DNA of 64,000 nucleotides from Rotaria macrura (lineage: Eukaryota; Rotifera; Eurotatoria; Philodinida; Philodinidae), in contig OENT01000085.1 of the NCBI GenBank assembly GCA_900239685.1, positions 1 to 64,000 of the forward strand, in the 5' to 3' direction. The position numbers and the translations under genes are program-made. The notes below the pieces were generated by a model, which saw nothing but the letters and a program-made list of their open reading frames with translations, searched no databases and was not told the DNA's origin. Positions 29,411-43,338 of this stretch are shown here, piece by piece; within the stretch, counting starts at the first letter, position 1, and each line of letters starts with the position of its first letter.

Positions 29411-31347
29411 GTTTATTCGTTTTCAATAGACAATATGAAATCAAAATATTGCACTTGAATATTACTTATTCTACAAAACAATGCACTTTATATAATTATA
29501 TTTAGACAGGAGAATATAACGTAGGAATGATGAGAACAAACGGCTGTGCGAGTCTATTCGTGAGAAGCGTTTCATATTATATTTCTCATTCTCACATGAT
29601 AAGGCCTAAGTCGAATAAATGTTTTCCTTTAAAAAATCGACATATTTACGTGAATGGAAAAAAGGAGCATTGACGCAGTTTATATTTCTCATAAACCTAT
29701 CGTATCACATGTTTTCAAGGAACGAGATTTAACACTTTCCAATGAGCCGGATAAAATTTGATATTCGATCATTGAATGTAACCAAAGACACTCGTACTCT
29801 ATTTTAATTATCTATCTTGAAATTTTGAGTATGATCAAATTAGTCAACGAATAATTTTACTCAATTATTTGCGTAAACTGAAAATTTCATGAACTCACAC
29901 ACGTTTTTGATGTTTTCAATTGGAAAAATTTTAATCTAATTCTTAATGTCATTTTGAATACAATCAATGTGTGTACACGATAAAAAAGCAACAATGAATA
30001 TTCTTGCATGAGTTAAGTCAATTCATCAAGTGTTTTAATGACGAAATAAAATATGAATGTGAATTGTTCTTGTCAACGTATGAAACTTCTTTTATTATTT
30101 TACTTCAATGCATATTCAAAAGTATCTGACAGTTGATAACTAGTGATGAAGAAAAAAAAAAGAATATTGCAAATGCTTTTCAACATCGCCATAGATGTTC
30201 ATTCTAGTATTGTAACAACTGTTGGAAGTCTACTGAAACGTGAAAAAATCAGTATGCAAATGAGTCTTGTTAGAATTGAAAACAAGAGAAAAAACAGATG
30301 GTTCAAGTCGCATTGAAGATTTACAAATAGAAACCTCATAAATTCTTTCATAGATAATTATATTCTACATTTTTTTCCGAGAAATTGCACTAGATAGAGT
30401 TGTTTTTGTAAGATTGCCCTCTAGATGTTAGCGCTTATTGGCATTGTCGATATTGTACAGCATCAATAAACATGATTCCGGTTTCTATCTCTACTTTTCT
30501 TCTCATATAGATCATACTAATTGGAGGCACAGATCATTAACAGATGTTTCTGAAATTTTTTCAATACGCCAACCCATCCCGTTCGTATGCGACATAGATG
30601 AGAAAGAAAACTTGATAATACAACCGAAAAACTAATATGATTGTTGAAGTTTATCTTCTAGTGTCTCAATAAAGTTTTCAACAAATCAAATCGATGAATT
30701 AATTGTTTGACTATTTCCACAGAGTGCAACATCTAAATGTATTTACAACTGTTTTATAGTATAAATCATACTAATCAAAAATCGTATAAAAAAACCTGGA
30801 CAAACTTTTGTAACTGTTTCTCTTTTAATTAACTTCTATAGTTGCGAAAACATGATAGTAGTAATTGAAAGTTGAATATTTACTCGATTTTCATTGAAAA
30901 TCTTCGTTTCGTTTACGAAGTATTTTATCCATCAAGCTAGTTTCTCTTTTACCAACAAGTTACTGAAATCGAGAGTTTTGAATTGAATGACAACAAAACG
31001 TACTGTTTTAAATGACCAATGTCTCTAATCTACAAATAGTTGATTTTTCGATTAGTTTGAAAAATTCCTTGATAAACACGCGTCACTACGACATAACAAA
31101 ACATAAGTTCAAAACTAGACAAAACAACACACACTGTTTGAATAAGAGTATAAACACAAAGTCATCGATTTTCCTATCTTGTTATAGCACTGATTACATT
31201 TGCAAGTTAAAAAAAAAGCCACCGGATATAATAAAAGATCAATGGTCATACGACAACACATTTCAATTGACGATTTCCATGAATTATCGGGGATGAATCA
31301 TGAAGACTCTCAGAAATAACTAAAAGATTCAAAAATATGCAAGAGAA
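29411..31347. other. Intergenic, nothing recognised
   Basis: About 1.9 kb between two minus-strand genes. A 94-codon plus-strand frame near 31012 is rich in Asn, Lys and Ser with no motif and overlaps the 3' flank of the cadherin gene; I regard it as chance. No RNA gene or repeat is evident. Confidence 0.6.
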
Positions 31348-34300
31348 CTAGACATATGTATCATTTGAATTGTATTTACTTAGATTTTTTCTTGCTTCAA
31401 CTTGATAACTACATGATCGATTATTTTCTTTTCTTGTCCATCGTTTCTTAATGAATAAATGCCAAATAATACATACGAGTATAAGCGATGAAATCAAAGC
31501 AATCGATATCATAATGAATATAGAAGCAAGATAAAAGTTTCCTTGTGATTTTTTCATTGAATCATTGTGTAGACATTCATGTCGTTTAAATGTATCACAC
31601 ACGTGTATGACAATGCTTTCTTTTGAATTTAACGGTCTCGGATACCCTTGATCGCGTGCATAGATTTCAAGACGCACTGGAAGATGAGCATTATTAAGAT
31701 CATATAAAATGATTGAACCGTTTGGATACAAATGAAAATATGAATAATGATCTTTGTCGGTAAAATAATAATTAACACGACCATTTAAACCTATATCAGC
31801 ATCTTTAGCATGAACGTGTGTAATCAATATTTTGTTAGTACGAGGAAGATGTGTTGATATGTAAATATATTGTTCAGATAAGTTATCGAATACAGGATGA
31901 TGATCATTTTCATCGAGAACATGTATATGTATTTCTGTTTGAATTGTTTTTTGTGTTGTCCAATGAGATGAACCAACATGAAATTTATAAAACGATTTTC
32001 GTTCACGATCTAATTCACGAATTACTTTTATTACACCAGTATCAACATCAATAGAAAACGGAACTGATGTTAATGGATCTTGTTTGATAAGATAATAAGA
32101 TATTGGTATTGATGATAAGAGACAATTGTCAACACTAACTTGACCTTTATTTTAAAATAGAAAAAAAAATTGCATGAAATATTGAGATTGTGTTATAAAC
32201 AAAAAATATATCTTATTGACTGAAAACCTTTTGTATAGACTTCTCTGAAGCAAAAGAAAATTGACACAACGATGATGAATTCAGTCACCTTTTCATTAAT
32301 ATCTTCTCGTGTGTGAGAAAAAAACTATCGAACATTTCAAAAGCATTCTTAGAAAGAACCCATTCACGATCTATCAGTTTACGTCAGCGTCATATTTCCA
32401 ATTCTTTAAGTAAACGCCATCGATTTCAAATTCATATCACTAATTTTTCTTAGGCTAGTGTCTTGAATGAATCTGAATTCTAAACGATATGATCTGTCGA
32501 GTTCTTATTATAAATGAGCAGTTAAAGATCTTTGAAAAATATAATGTTGAATATTTTTAATGGATTTCTACTTTATTCACGAGATATTAGAATACGTAAC
32601 GGTAGGTGCAAAATGAAATACTCACTGTTGTCTTGTGTCTCTCAGGCACTTCTCTGTGATCCAATAGATTGATTCTGTATGCGCTCATTCCGTAGAGAAT
32701 TTTTCTTTACAAAACCTATCATATTCTTTCATTCAATATTCTTTCATTATTTTAAAAAAATTGTTCAGATTAGCGACAGGTAAAAAGTGAAATCATGATT
32801 TTTTAAAGAAAATTTTGGTTACTTCTCGACTCTTCTATAATGTTTTGAGAGAAAATGTTGTAATTAAGAAACGAAGATGCTTTTTAAAACGTTCAGCGGA
32901 TTAGAATATATTAAATGTATCATGTTACTTCTGTGTTGCATCATCTATAGTGTGCAAATTTAGGTGCATAAATTAATTATCGTTCTCGGGCAATATTAGA
33001 CCTTGGACATAACAAGAATGGAAATACTATCTATATGATGTAACGCATTTTTCTGTAGTAAGAAAGAAATCTTCGAACTATACTGAATAGAGACAAAAAT
33101 AGATATAGAAATAAATCCATAATTTAAGAACTATACGTTCTGAGTGACATAGTGTTAGTGAAAAATTTTACTGCTCAACGTCGACTAATCGAATGAAGAT
33201 TAATATTTTACACAATGTAACTCTGATGGATAGGTAACACAGAAGCTTTATTAAATAATCAATCAGATCGAGTACAAAGCTAACTATAACCTAACTCTCT
33301 CGTTACAGTTTCCCTTTTTCTATGTCGTTATTATGTACCATTTTCTAAACTCATAACATAGTTTTGAACAAAAACGAAATTGACAGGTTTCTTAGAACAG
33401 AAGATTTACCATCAAATGAACCTAGAGTTTACTCGTTCGATTACGGAGAAACTGTATCTTAAACATAAGGCAAAACTGTTCATTTCAATTTGCGTCACCG
33501 GTCAAGTTTATACGCTTCGATTCATTGTATGCTGATTCCTATTGAGTTTCTCATGATACTAAATTTATGTACAGTGCTACTCGAGTACTCCATTTTTAGT
33601 TAATGCGATATTGAATCAACGAAAAACAAGCATACCTAATACATAAGGTGTTACTTTGTGTTCAGTAGTATTAAACACGTAGATCGGTCGACGAAACATA
33701 GGTAGACATGTTTTTTCATCGAATAATAGGATTTGAATATTAGCTTGATCGTACAATGAATGATTATGTTGATCAATAGCTCGAACAGTTAGGTTAAGTT
33801 TCATATCTTTTGCTGGTGATTTAACTAAGATCAAACTTCCATTATGAATATCAATAGAAATAATGTCTTCATAGTCGGTTTCTGAAAATTTATATTCCAT
33901 GAGACGAAAATTCGATGAATAATCGTCATCATTCGCTTGTACTTGACCAATGAGAGAGCCTATCGGTGATGAATTAGATAACCGAAACTGATAATTCAAT
34001 TGACTAAATTTTGGTGCACAATCGTTTTCATCAACAATATTGACTATTAAACGATGTTGACTACTTAACGATGGGTCACCATAATCGTCTAAAAGAAAAA
34101 TCAAAAAACGTTTTGTGCATGTTTAATTTTTCTTTTCGATATTTTTCAATGTCTTACGTGCTTGAAGAATAATTATAAATTTCTCATCACCTTGTTCACA
34201 ATCTAGTAATCTTGATGTTCGTATGACATAGTTGGTTGAACTGAGCGTATTATTTTCCAGTCCAGAATCTAATTCAATGGGACACGATCCTGTTGATGGA

Positions 34301-37300
34301 TAACATGAAAGTAGTTTCAATGATAAACGATGATTAATGATTGCAGAATCCAAATCACGTATTAATATCGTACCAATAACTTGTCCAAAACGAATATTTT
34401 CATTGATATGAATTATAAAATTGTCATTGTGTTCTTTTAATTTATATTCATTAAGAATGTTCATTTGTATTGTTGGTTTATTATCATTAACATCTAATAC
34501 ATCTATAATGATTGGTACTATACTTGATGTTACTTCGTCAAGATTGGATGCTTTAACACGAAAACGATATGTTGATATCGTTTCATAATCAAGTGCATGT
34601 TTAATGCTCATCACACCAGAATATCTGTCTATTTCGAATGGAAATATATCATTGGCAATATCACTATTCAAAATTGAATATAGAATTGTTTTATCGTAAC
34701 AGTCGTCATCCGTTGCAATAATTTGAAATATTGAAGATGAAAATGGATCTGCTATGGAAAGATTTTCCGGTATACGTTTATGATAAATGCTTTGATTAAA
34801 GCGCGGTTGATATTCATTTAAATCTCCTACAGTAATATTGATATGTCTAAAGGAAAAACAGTCATATGGATATAGATTCAAAATAACTTATGATCTCTGA
34901 TTTCTGCATAATTCATCAATATAGTTATTAACATGCCCATTCAATTTTTTTCTAAATTACCACTATGACGAATATCTGATCTGAAAGAATAACATGACGC
35001 ACTCCAATAGTTATTTTCGTTCGACTGTCACAAATGGCAAAAATAGAATGAAACTATGTTATCACCATTCTTATGCATACTTAGAATTATACGTGAAAAA
35101 GGTTCAACTCACAAGTCTAATTCTACGCTATAGTTTTAGATAACTTCATGACAACTGCTACATCAGATCTCAGATGTATTTCGAATTCTCAAGACAATAT
35201 GATCAGAGAATAATTTTACGACAGTAACAACAACGGATAATTAAGGAGAAAAATCGTGTGCCTTCCACATGAGTATGGTGGAAATGACATATGTATTTAA
35301 ATCCTATAACAATCATTTGGTTTCATAAGTTTTAACAGGCTCTGTTCAATGATTAAGCCGTCATTACATTCAGACGGTTTCCACTCGCCCTAACCTAGCA
35401 ATATGTGCATGCTATTTCAACAACGATTGCCAAGGTTTCTGTTCGAACATTACGCATGAACTATTATGTTTGGTCAGTGCATTTCACGTACATTGACGAG
35501 TGAAAACAGGTTCGTGTTGAATTAGATCTCTATTATCTAAATGAATCGAGAGAGATCGGTATCTCTCTTCTATTTTCTAAATAACATTATTCATACATAA
35601 ATGTTTTATCATAATAATCAAAGTAGAATCGAGTAGTCAAATATCAAAGCGTCGAAGACTCGTTCATAAGTTGACACAAATGTATCTGAAAAACTAGCAT
35701 AACAGTAATGTTAAGTTAAATTTAAAAATACAACAAAGGGCGAAACTTTTGTCATTTTAGCTGTAACCCTAAATATACATATGTAAGCGTTAAAGCAAAA
35801 ACTTTCTACTCACAGTATGTCTTTCAAAAGAGTTAGATGAAAAGGCATTTAGAGTGCTCGATGGTACTACAAAAAAGAAGCTGCAATAGTTGTGTCCACA
35901 ACAACGTTCTATTACGAATATCATTCGACTGATTTAATCTTGAAGAAAAGTTCAGATGATATCAATGAACATATTTTCATGAGACTATGGCAAGGTTCTT
36001 TGATGTTCACTGTAGAGTATGTAGATAGATATCCCGATCTGTTGTATATTCGGAAATTTTCCGTTATGGTAAATGTTTCTTCTTTGATAATTGAGATATT
36101 AAATTTTCAAATGAATTTATTTTTCAATAATCGGTATGTTCACGGAGGAAAACTGGTTTTGCATGATGCTTTGGAGATACTGTATGATTGACGTGCATTG
36201 TTCTAAAGGATATGGCTTGTCTCTCACTATAGTACTCCTTAGTTTTTTAGTATTTATCATAAACGGAGACGTTAACAAAGGCGAAATACCAATCGAAGTT
36301 ACCGAAGAAAATTCTGGAGAGATGACTCTCCTAGACCCCTTCACTTGACAGAATACTTCATGAATCTATAATAGGTACTCAAAGAAACAAATACATTTCC
36401 CTGATCAGTATTCATTCGTTTGCTTAATCTCTAAGTATTTTAATTGGATGATATCAATCAATGAAATCGTAGCCTACCGAACATGGAATCAAGTAGATCA
36501 ATTGTACTACGAGCGAACATTGTTTGTACGATAGAAGACAAACATTTCGCAATTCATCTTTAATAACTAACTAGCTTCTGTAATGAATATGATTGAAAAT
36601 TTTCTCATGACACAACGAATGAAACTGTAGTATTTTATTTTCTGTAAGACGCTTCTGTTTACAATATTTTGTTCAATTTGAATAACGAGATCTAGCACAT
36701 TCATTTCGAAGAAAAATTGCCTTCCTATAAAATCTAAAAGATTCAAAACAAACATGACTTACAAAACATTAGATGTCAAACCACCTTTATCAATAGCAAT
36801 AATTTGTAATTGATAATTATCCTTCATTTCACAGTTTAATTTTTTTAATAGTTTTAAACGTAATTCATCATGAGATTGTTCTAATTGAAATATTTTTTCC
36901 ATTTCGTCTGTACTATTTAAAAATCCATAATGATCGATGTTATATTCGATTGAATCATAATCATAAGCGATAGGTAACTGAACACGATAGTTGATTGCTA
37001 GATTTTCTCGTATATTCAAATGAATATAATTCTGATGAAATAAAGGTTTCCAATCATTTTCATCTAATATAATCATTTTAAATATAATTATAAACGATGT
37101 TTGAGTAAATATTTGTAATTGTAATGAACATTCATCATGGAATAAATTTTTCTTACAAATACTCTCACGATCCAAATTGTTGAGGCGAAATCTTAAAATT
37201 TTGGTCTCGATTTCAAAATAATTAGATGGAGTTGATAATGAATATTGAAAATACTCAAATAATGATGTACGATTATTCATTAGGTCGACTAAATTCCATT

Positions 37301-37412
37301 GTAATTTTTCCATTGGTGTATTTTCCATAACACTTACTGTTATATTACAAATATCTTCACAATCATATGCATATATAATTGGAACAATAAATAAATAAAA
37401 ATAATAGTGCAT
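31348..37412 (-). CDS. Protocadherin-like adhesion receptor, seven cadherin repeats
   Basis: Four exons (37412-36763, 34846-34158, 34088-33636, 32144-31348) join in phase 2, 1, 1 into 862 residues; introns are 1,916, 69 and 1,491 bp. Residues 1-15 are a signal peptide. Seven cadherin repeats follow, delimited by calcium-binding linkers: DENDWKPLF (117), DLNEYQPRF (about 225), DVNDNKP, DENDCAPKF, the degenerate DEKTCLPMF, DENDHHPVF, and a terminal CDTF. Internal DRE and DxD-type ligands (LDRES, DYETI, ELDRE, KDADIG) are also present. A single membrane helix spans about 802-828, followed by a basic tail of only ~33 residues ending DTYV. Seven repeats and a single-pass layout recall delta-protocadherins, but the tail lacks catenin-binding or CM motifs. 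The protein should mediate calcium-dependent adhesion at the cell surface. The first exon's donor and the second exon's acceptor are far apart, yet the join recreates a normal repeat. Confidence 0.9.
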
Positions 37413-39995
37413 GTTTCAATGTTCAGATATATATTCTATGTCTAAATAGATACGAACGTATCATTATTATAAATCATTGAAGAGAGCAATGAAATGTGAA
37501 AAAAAATCTCGGATATCGTATGTATTTTCGCACTAATCTAAGAAGAATGTACAAGTTGATAAGAAATAATAACATCCAATTAGACTCATACTTAACTTCT
37601 CATTTAACGTTCTTGTCAAATATGTAAAGAAACAAGCAGATGTTTTCTCAGTGAAGTGAGAACGAAAAGATATAATCATTAAGATGAAACGAATTCTTTT
37701 CGAGGAAAATATGTGCATTGATCTTAGATGATTTCATATATTCCGTGTAAGACACATACTAATTACAAGAAATGCTCAAAAATAACATCAAGAAACGTTC
37801 TTTTTCCATATCGACGATTAAAACATTTATTTTCTTTCAATCAGTGTTGTCCCTATATCAGACTGTCAATAAAGCCCCTAACGATAATAACAACAAGATC
37901 GATGAACAAGTATATATATATATATATATGTCTATGTATGGCATACATTCAATTCAAATTTGTGTGTCGGTCAGAGAGTAAATATCGTTTCCTTTAAGAG
38001 AAAAACGATTGTATGAATGATTAATTTCTTGTCCTACTGACACACTTCTGTTTTATTCTAATCTACTGTATAATGCATAAGAATATATATACGGGTTGTA
38101 CTAACTCGAATAATGTCGTTTGCGTGGCCTAAAATTTTCAACGATATATATTGTTTGCATAAGTTACTGCTTTTTTCTTCTTCTTCTAGTCGTATGTTTT
38201 CTTGAATATGTGTCATGCAACACAGTCTTTAATTTGAACACAACAGCTTATTATCTTTAATCTGAAAGATTGAAGATAAACATGAATAAAATACATGACA
38301 AGGGAAACATTATTCTTTTCGTCTGCTAAGTTAACTAAGAATACAAGACAAAAATAAAACGATGCCTGCTATTTACTGGTTCACTTGCTCATGCTATACC
38401 TAGATATATCATCTATGAAAATGTGAACGACTCTTGATATGAAACATGAGTAACATGATAAGTTCATGATTTTGTTTTGCCATCCTATAGAAAGCTCATT
38501 GCATTCTAAGACAATCAGCAAAGATGAGAATATTTTTTCTTGAATAAATTTGCATGAACAACGTTTTATTGCGATGTGATAGAACGGAAGTTTCTATTAT
38601 CAGCAATAGTTATCAATGCTGACGAAAACGATTCAGATGACAAAATAAAAAATGATGATACTGTTTAATATCTCACCTTTCTGAAACGATCGTAGAACAT
38701 TTGCACACATGGATACGAACACTGATTGTTAATCATATATACATATATTATTGACATAAGTATGAGAAAGAGAATATGTGGATACACATATGAGAACGAT
38801 TCTCGAAATAATGATGTAATCATCGCGTAATAATTATTACTATTTTACAATTGATATTCTTACTATGCCTACTCGAATACTATAACAATGTCTTGTTTCG
38901 TTCCTATAGGCAAAATTTGATAGTTAGAGGGAAAAAAAGTTTTTTTTTTATTATCTATCTTCATATCCAACCAGATTATGTCATCATTCAAATATGTTTA
39001 TGGACAGGTGAAGTCAATATTCTTCATTTCTGACTACAAACAAGACTATAATATCTACTTATCCAAAGATATCGTATCTTGAGTAGACACTATATTTATT
39101 AATATCATGGCCAAATTAAAGTTGCGTGACAAGAATATTTTTGTGTTTTTTTTAGAACAACAATTAGTCACACATCCATTAGACATCGTTATGACTGACT
39201 AACTGTATTCACACATCTAATTGAATTATGTCACGAGGCATTTTGTGTAGTTTATGTCTTTCCTTTTTATCTTATTCAGACGCGGAACAAACAAAGAACT
39301 AATGATGTCGGCAAACGCTTTCACACAGTGAGAAAATCTTGACAACACTATCCGTTTTGTCAAGCATTTGACGAGAGATAGAATGACCGATTCAAAGACA
39401 TTTAAAAGTTCGTTTTACTTATGAAAATTCTAATCATTTATCTTACCTTATCAATCACAAAAAGTTTTCATTTCGTAGTTATTCTCGATTCTAACACGAT
39501 CAATGTCTATTTCAATGTAATAGCTATTACTGTTCAAAAAATGAATACGGATTTGACACGAGCTTTACTGTTAATTCATTCATACAAATAATGCTTAATT
39601 GAGTGAAAAAAAAAGCATGCTCTCTTTTGATCACTTTAATGCCTTTTGTAGTAATTGATCTCAAAATACACAAAGACGAGATTGAGAAAAGTAAATCATT
39701 TTTAATCACAAATATGTATATCAAGCATACGAAAAATAGATCACTGAATTAGAATTTTTTCTGTATTTGACTTCAAGTACGGTAATCCGTGATAGACTTC
39801 TTTTTTCTTCAACACATTATATTCACTCAGACGAAATCAAAGCATTAGCTATAATAGAATGACTTTTTCAAAACAGAAATACGTACGGTGACAAGCATCA
39901 CCGCAGAATAAGAGCTATATTTATTTTCTTTCTAAAACAACTAAGAAAGAAAGAAAAGGTAGTACAAAAAAAACACGACCATATTTTTCTTTTTG
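37413..39995. other. Intergenic, with a (TA)n tract
   Basis: About 2.6 kb between the protocadherin and calcium-sensor genes. A (TA)n tract lies at 37911-37929. Remaining frames are short and motif-free. The region next to 37413 is the presumed protocadherin promoter. Confidence 0.6.
37911..37929. repeat. (TA)n microsatellite
   Basis: Nine to ten uninterrupted TA units about 500 bp upstream of the protocadherin start codon. Confidence 0.95.
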
Positions 39996-41168
39996 CTAAT
40001 CACTACCGTAGAATGGTGAAAGTAAAGCCAGAAGTTCTGCATTCTGCATCACAGTTTTTATAAAATCATGTTTATAAATAACACCGTTTTCACTACCAGT
40101 AAATTGTTTTAGAAATTCATGAATTATAGCAACACATGCTTTATCAGTTTCGCTTTCACCACAACCTAACATTCGTGTTATTGCCTAGACGAAAACAAGA
40201 GAAAAAAGAAAAACAAAATTCGTTTCATGTTGAAAACTTTTTCAAATTTCATAGTACATTTGCCATTCTTTGTATTTCTTGACCAGATATCTGATTGTCT
40301 CCGTTTTCATCATAGATTCGAAATGTGTAATCAATCTTTGATTGTAAATCACCTTTGGTTGTTAGTATGAAACCGCGAAGAAATTCATTCACATCTATTC
40401 GATAGTCATTTATTTAAGAAAAAACAAAAGAACAATCGATGACTTACCAACAGTACCACTGTGATCTTCATCGAAAACTCTTTCCAACGAATCAACAGCA
40501 TCACTTATACGTGTCGAATCGAGATCACTCATATCTTTGTAAATTGATATCATCTGTTTTTTAGATAATTTTCCTTTTGATGATCGTTCCTATGGAACCA
40601 AAAATAAACAATCAAAGTTTTGTGTTGTTTTCTTCGACTATCATACTAATATTGCTTTGTACCATAATTCTAATTCATATTTTGACATACCTAAAGATTA
40701 ATTCTATTATTATTTCTTAATCGAAAAAAAACAAATGTTCCCTTCTAGTGATGTATAGAACATCATGAATGTTGTTTTGAAAATTCTATTAAACATCAAG
40801 TTTAATGCATGATAAATCGTAGTTTATTCTATGACGTATCGTTTCAAACATTAATTTCATAATTGATAAATACTATTGAATATCAAAATTTAGTATAGTT
40901 ACAATTCGAATATGAAATTGTCTAAGAATTTTATCATCTTTAAAAAATCATATTACATTTTAAAATTGTAGTGACAACTCTAGCGAATCATTCATTATTG
41001 TTACTGAACAAATAAAAACGAAAATTAGTGCTAATCATCGAATTTTTCTCAAAAGAAAACAAAAATCTATCAAGAAACTAATCCTAAACGAGATTTACCA
41101 GTTTTTTGCACAAGTAATGTTTTTGTCTCGTCCGAGAATACTTCCAATGTTCCGTTCTTGTTTCCCAT
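39996..41168 (-). CDS. Neuronal calcium sensor family EF-hand protein
   Basis: Five short exons (41168-41099, 40690-40647, 40589-40448, 40394-40258, 40184-39996) join in phases 1, 0, 1, 0 into 193 residues, the usual length for NCS-1/hippocalcin proteins. The N-terminus MGNKNG is a myristoylation site. KYELELWYKAI (about 28-38) matches the family's E-x-x-x-W-Y helix. EF1 is degenerate (SSKGKLSKKQ), as in all NCS proteins. EF2 (loop 78-89, DEDHSGTVDVNE) and EF3 (loop 114-125, DENGDNQISGQE) keep all calcium ligands. EF4 (about 160-171) has lost its first Asp and last Glu. Only two sites should bind calcium, as in recoverin. Such proteins translate calcium rises into membrane-associated signalling through a myristoyl switch. 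Which subfamily (NCS-1, hippocalcin or KChIP-like) is uncertain. The exons are too short to appear as long open frames. Confidence 0.9.
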
Positions 41169-41742
41169 ACTTGAGAGTAATTGAACGTATTCGTTTGACA
41201 CAATTTATTCTCTACTGAACTTATGGATATCTTACAGAACTTGTGCGAATGAATTCAATGTACGCCAGAAGAATTACCAGCAACACTTTAATGTATCGAC
41301 AACGATTGTGAAACGACAGTCTCTTTACAGCATATGATGCTGGAAGAACAAGCGCCGACAACAACAAACACAACGTCAAGCACATGCACCTTAGAATAGA
41401 AAGAAAAAAATTTTTGATTCGAACATGCGCGATGTGTAGATAATCATAAGTGCGACAGCAAAAACGTTAGAAAGTTGGTTATTGTTACAAAAAGAATTAA
41501 AACTAAGAAGGACTCAGATTGGTAGAAGATTGCTAATGAAATTTCTTCATCTAGATAAAATATATATCCGGGATTTTACATGGAGTCTTACTTCTGAATT
41601 AGATTTCACATAGAGTAAAGAGAAAACACCGGATTTTAATTTATTCATTTTATTCTTATTCATTGATACATGATGTAGGTATAATCAATAATTTCTCTTT
41701 TTTTAATATTATGAAATCCTAGACGATTTTTCGAGTTTTCTT
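41169..41742. other. Short intergenic gap
   Basis: 574 bp between the calcium-sensor start codon and the riboflavin-transporter stop codon on the same strand. It must hold the transporter's 3' UTR and the sensor's promoter. No motif was assigned. Confidence 0.6.
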
Positions 41743-43338
41743 TCAAAAACATTTTGATGTTGGATCACAAATATTTTGTTCTCTGAATAATTGAACACTT
41801 TTTGTAAGAATAAATACAATAGACGAACCAAATATTGCACCTAGTTGAGTTGCTACACTGAACCATAGAAGACCACGATGATCTTTTGTTTTTCGAAAAT
41901 ACTTTCCCATTAAAATACGTATGAACGAACCAACTAATGAAACTGAAACCCATACGAAGAACTAAATATATATATATATTCATTTGTTGTTTTTATACTT
42001 GATACTATAATTCGTTTTGTTATTAGAATTCACTTACAATAATCACATGACCAAATACTGCATTAACTAGTGGAGGACATGGCGATAACTTAGCCTAAGA
42101 TAAAGAAATAAAACATATTTATTTCTTTTATCAATAGATTAACCTACACATAGAAATATATACACAAAAAGGCTCGTATTAATTACATACAGAATACCGA
42201 TAGTTTTTGATGACACTACAGGAATAAATACTGCAATTAAGCACGCGATTGGATAAGCGAATGAATCTTGACAAGAAAAATAAAACAAGTGTGTCTACTT
42301 CTATTTAACTATCGACTTACTCGCAATAATTGTATAGTGAAATGTTGTTGCACTATAAGAATTCAATGAAAATGTTGTTAAGCCAGGACATATTCCGTAT
42401 AGCATCGCACTACATTGAAATACTACGAATAAAAAGATGCCTTTCTCGGATGTAGTGAATGCTTTTAATTGACATTTCTTCTTCTTATTTTCGAATTGAT
42501 TTTCAATTTTATCTATTATTTTCATTGTTTTCTGAATTCTCTCAATATCTTCTATATTTTCCATAAGAATAAATATACGAGATTGATGATGTTTAGATTT
42601 AATGAGTTGTACCTTCTTTTCCATTCGACCAGTTTTCATACGTTGAAGACATAGAAATGCAATAAGAGCTGCTAATGGTAGAGAACTTAATAAAAGAAAG
42701 TAAGTTCGAACAGAAAATCGAGGTGGATCATAGACTTCGATCAATGTTCCGTTAACTTGATTATCAAGTGTCGCACAATGGGATATACCAATACCTTGAA
42801 CCATGCCTAAGAATGCTGGACAAAGAGCCGTAAGTGCTTCACCAATAAAATATGCATTTAAATAAAACGGTTCATATCGATGTAGAAATGGAATAAATGT
42901 GATTGAAGACATGCAATCAGCAACAGCCGAGATAAAGCATAAAAACATCAAACAATAACTTTGCTTTGTACCAAATAGATAGCCTGTTGTATCCCATAGA
43001 AAAGCAAATGCTGCTGCTAGAGTGACACTAGTTGTTAAAAGAAGAAAATTCACGGGAACTTCGAATGATGTCGTGTTTAATTTTAAAATGATTGAAGCAA
43101 AAACAATTAGAATCGGAAAGATATTGGCTGCGTTAATAATCAATGTCAATTTAGCTGGTAATTGCCATGATTCTGGTAAGATTGGAACAATTATTGGAAG
43201 TTCAACCCAAAGACCAGCTAGATTTGTCCATGTACCCAAACCAAAAAGTATTACACAGACATAGACAATGACTTTGAAATGAAATTGATTCGCTGATTTT
43301 GGCACGTCACAAATTCGTGCTGAAGGACTGACAAGCAT
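41743..43338 (-). CDS. SLC52A-like: SLC52-type riboflavin transporter
   Basis: Four exons (43338-42321, 42266-42187, 42094-42038, 41961-41743; introns 54, 92 and 76 bp) encode 457 residues, typical of the family. About eleven hydrophobic segments are seen. Family signatures include GLGTWTNLAGLWVELPIIVP (about 38-57), the following LPESWQLPAKLTLIINAANI, the aspartate-bearing SAVADCMSSITFIPF and the FIGEALTALCPAFLG segment. A long charged loop between the sixth and seventh helices (ERIQKTMKIIDKIENQFENK) is also usual. SLC52 proteins import vitamin B2 across the plasma membrane; riboflavin is then converted to FMN and FAD. The last three exons complete the C-terminal helices (NSFAYPIACLIAVFIPV, AVFGHVIIFFVWVSVSLVG). 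No targeting lesion or truncation is visible. The exact substrate range is inferred from the family. Confidence 0.93.

Noticed and set aside
36136-36348. Plus-strand frame with a hydrophobic stretch resembling a signal anchor, inside the protocadherin intron
   Set aside because: A hydrophobic run is common in T-rich DNA; the minus-strand frame over the same bases is also open and nothing else supports a gene.
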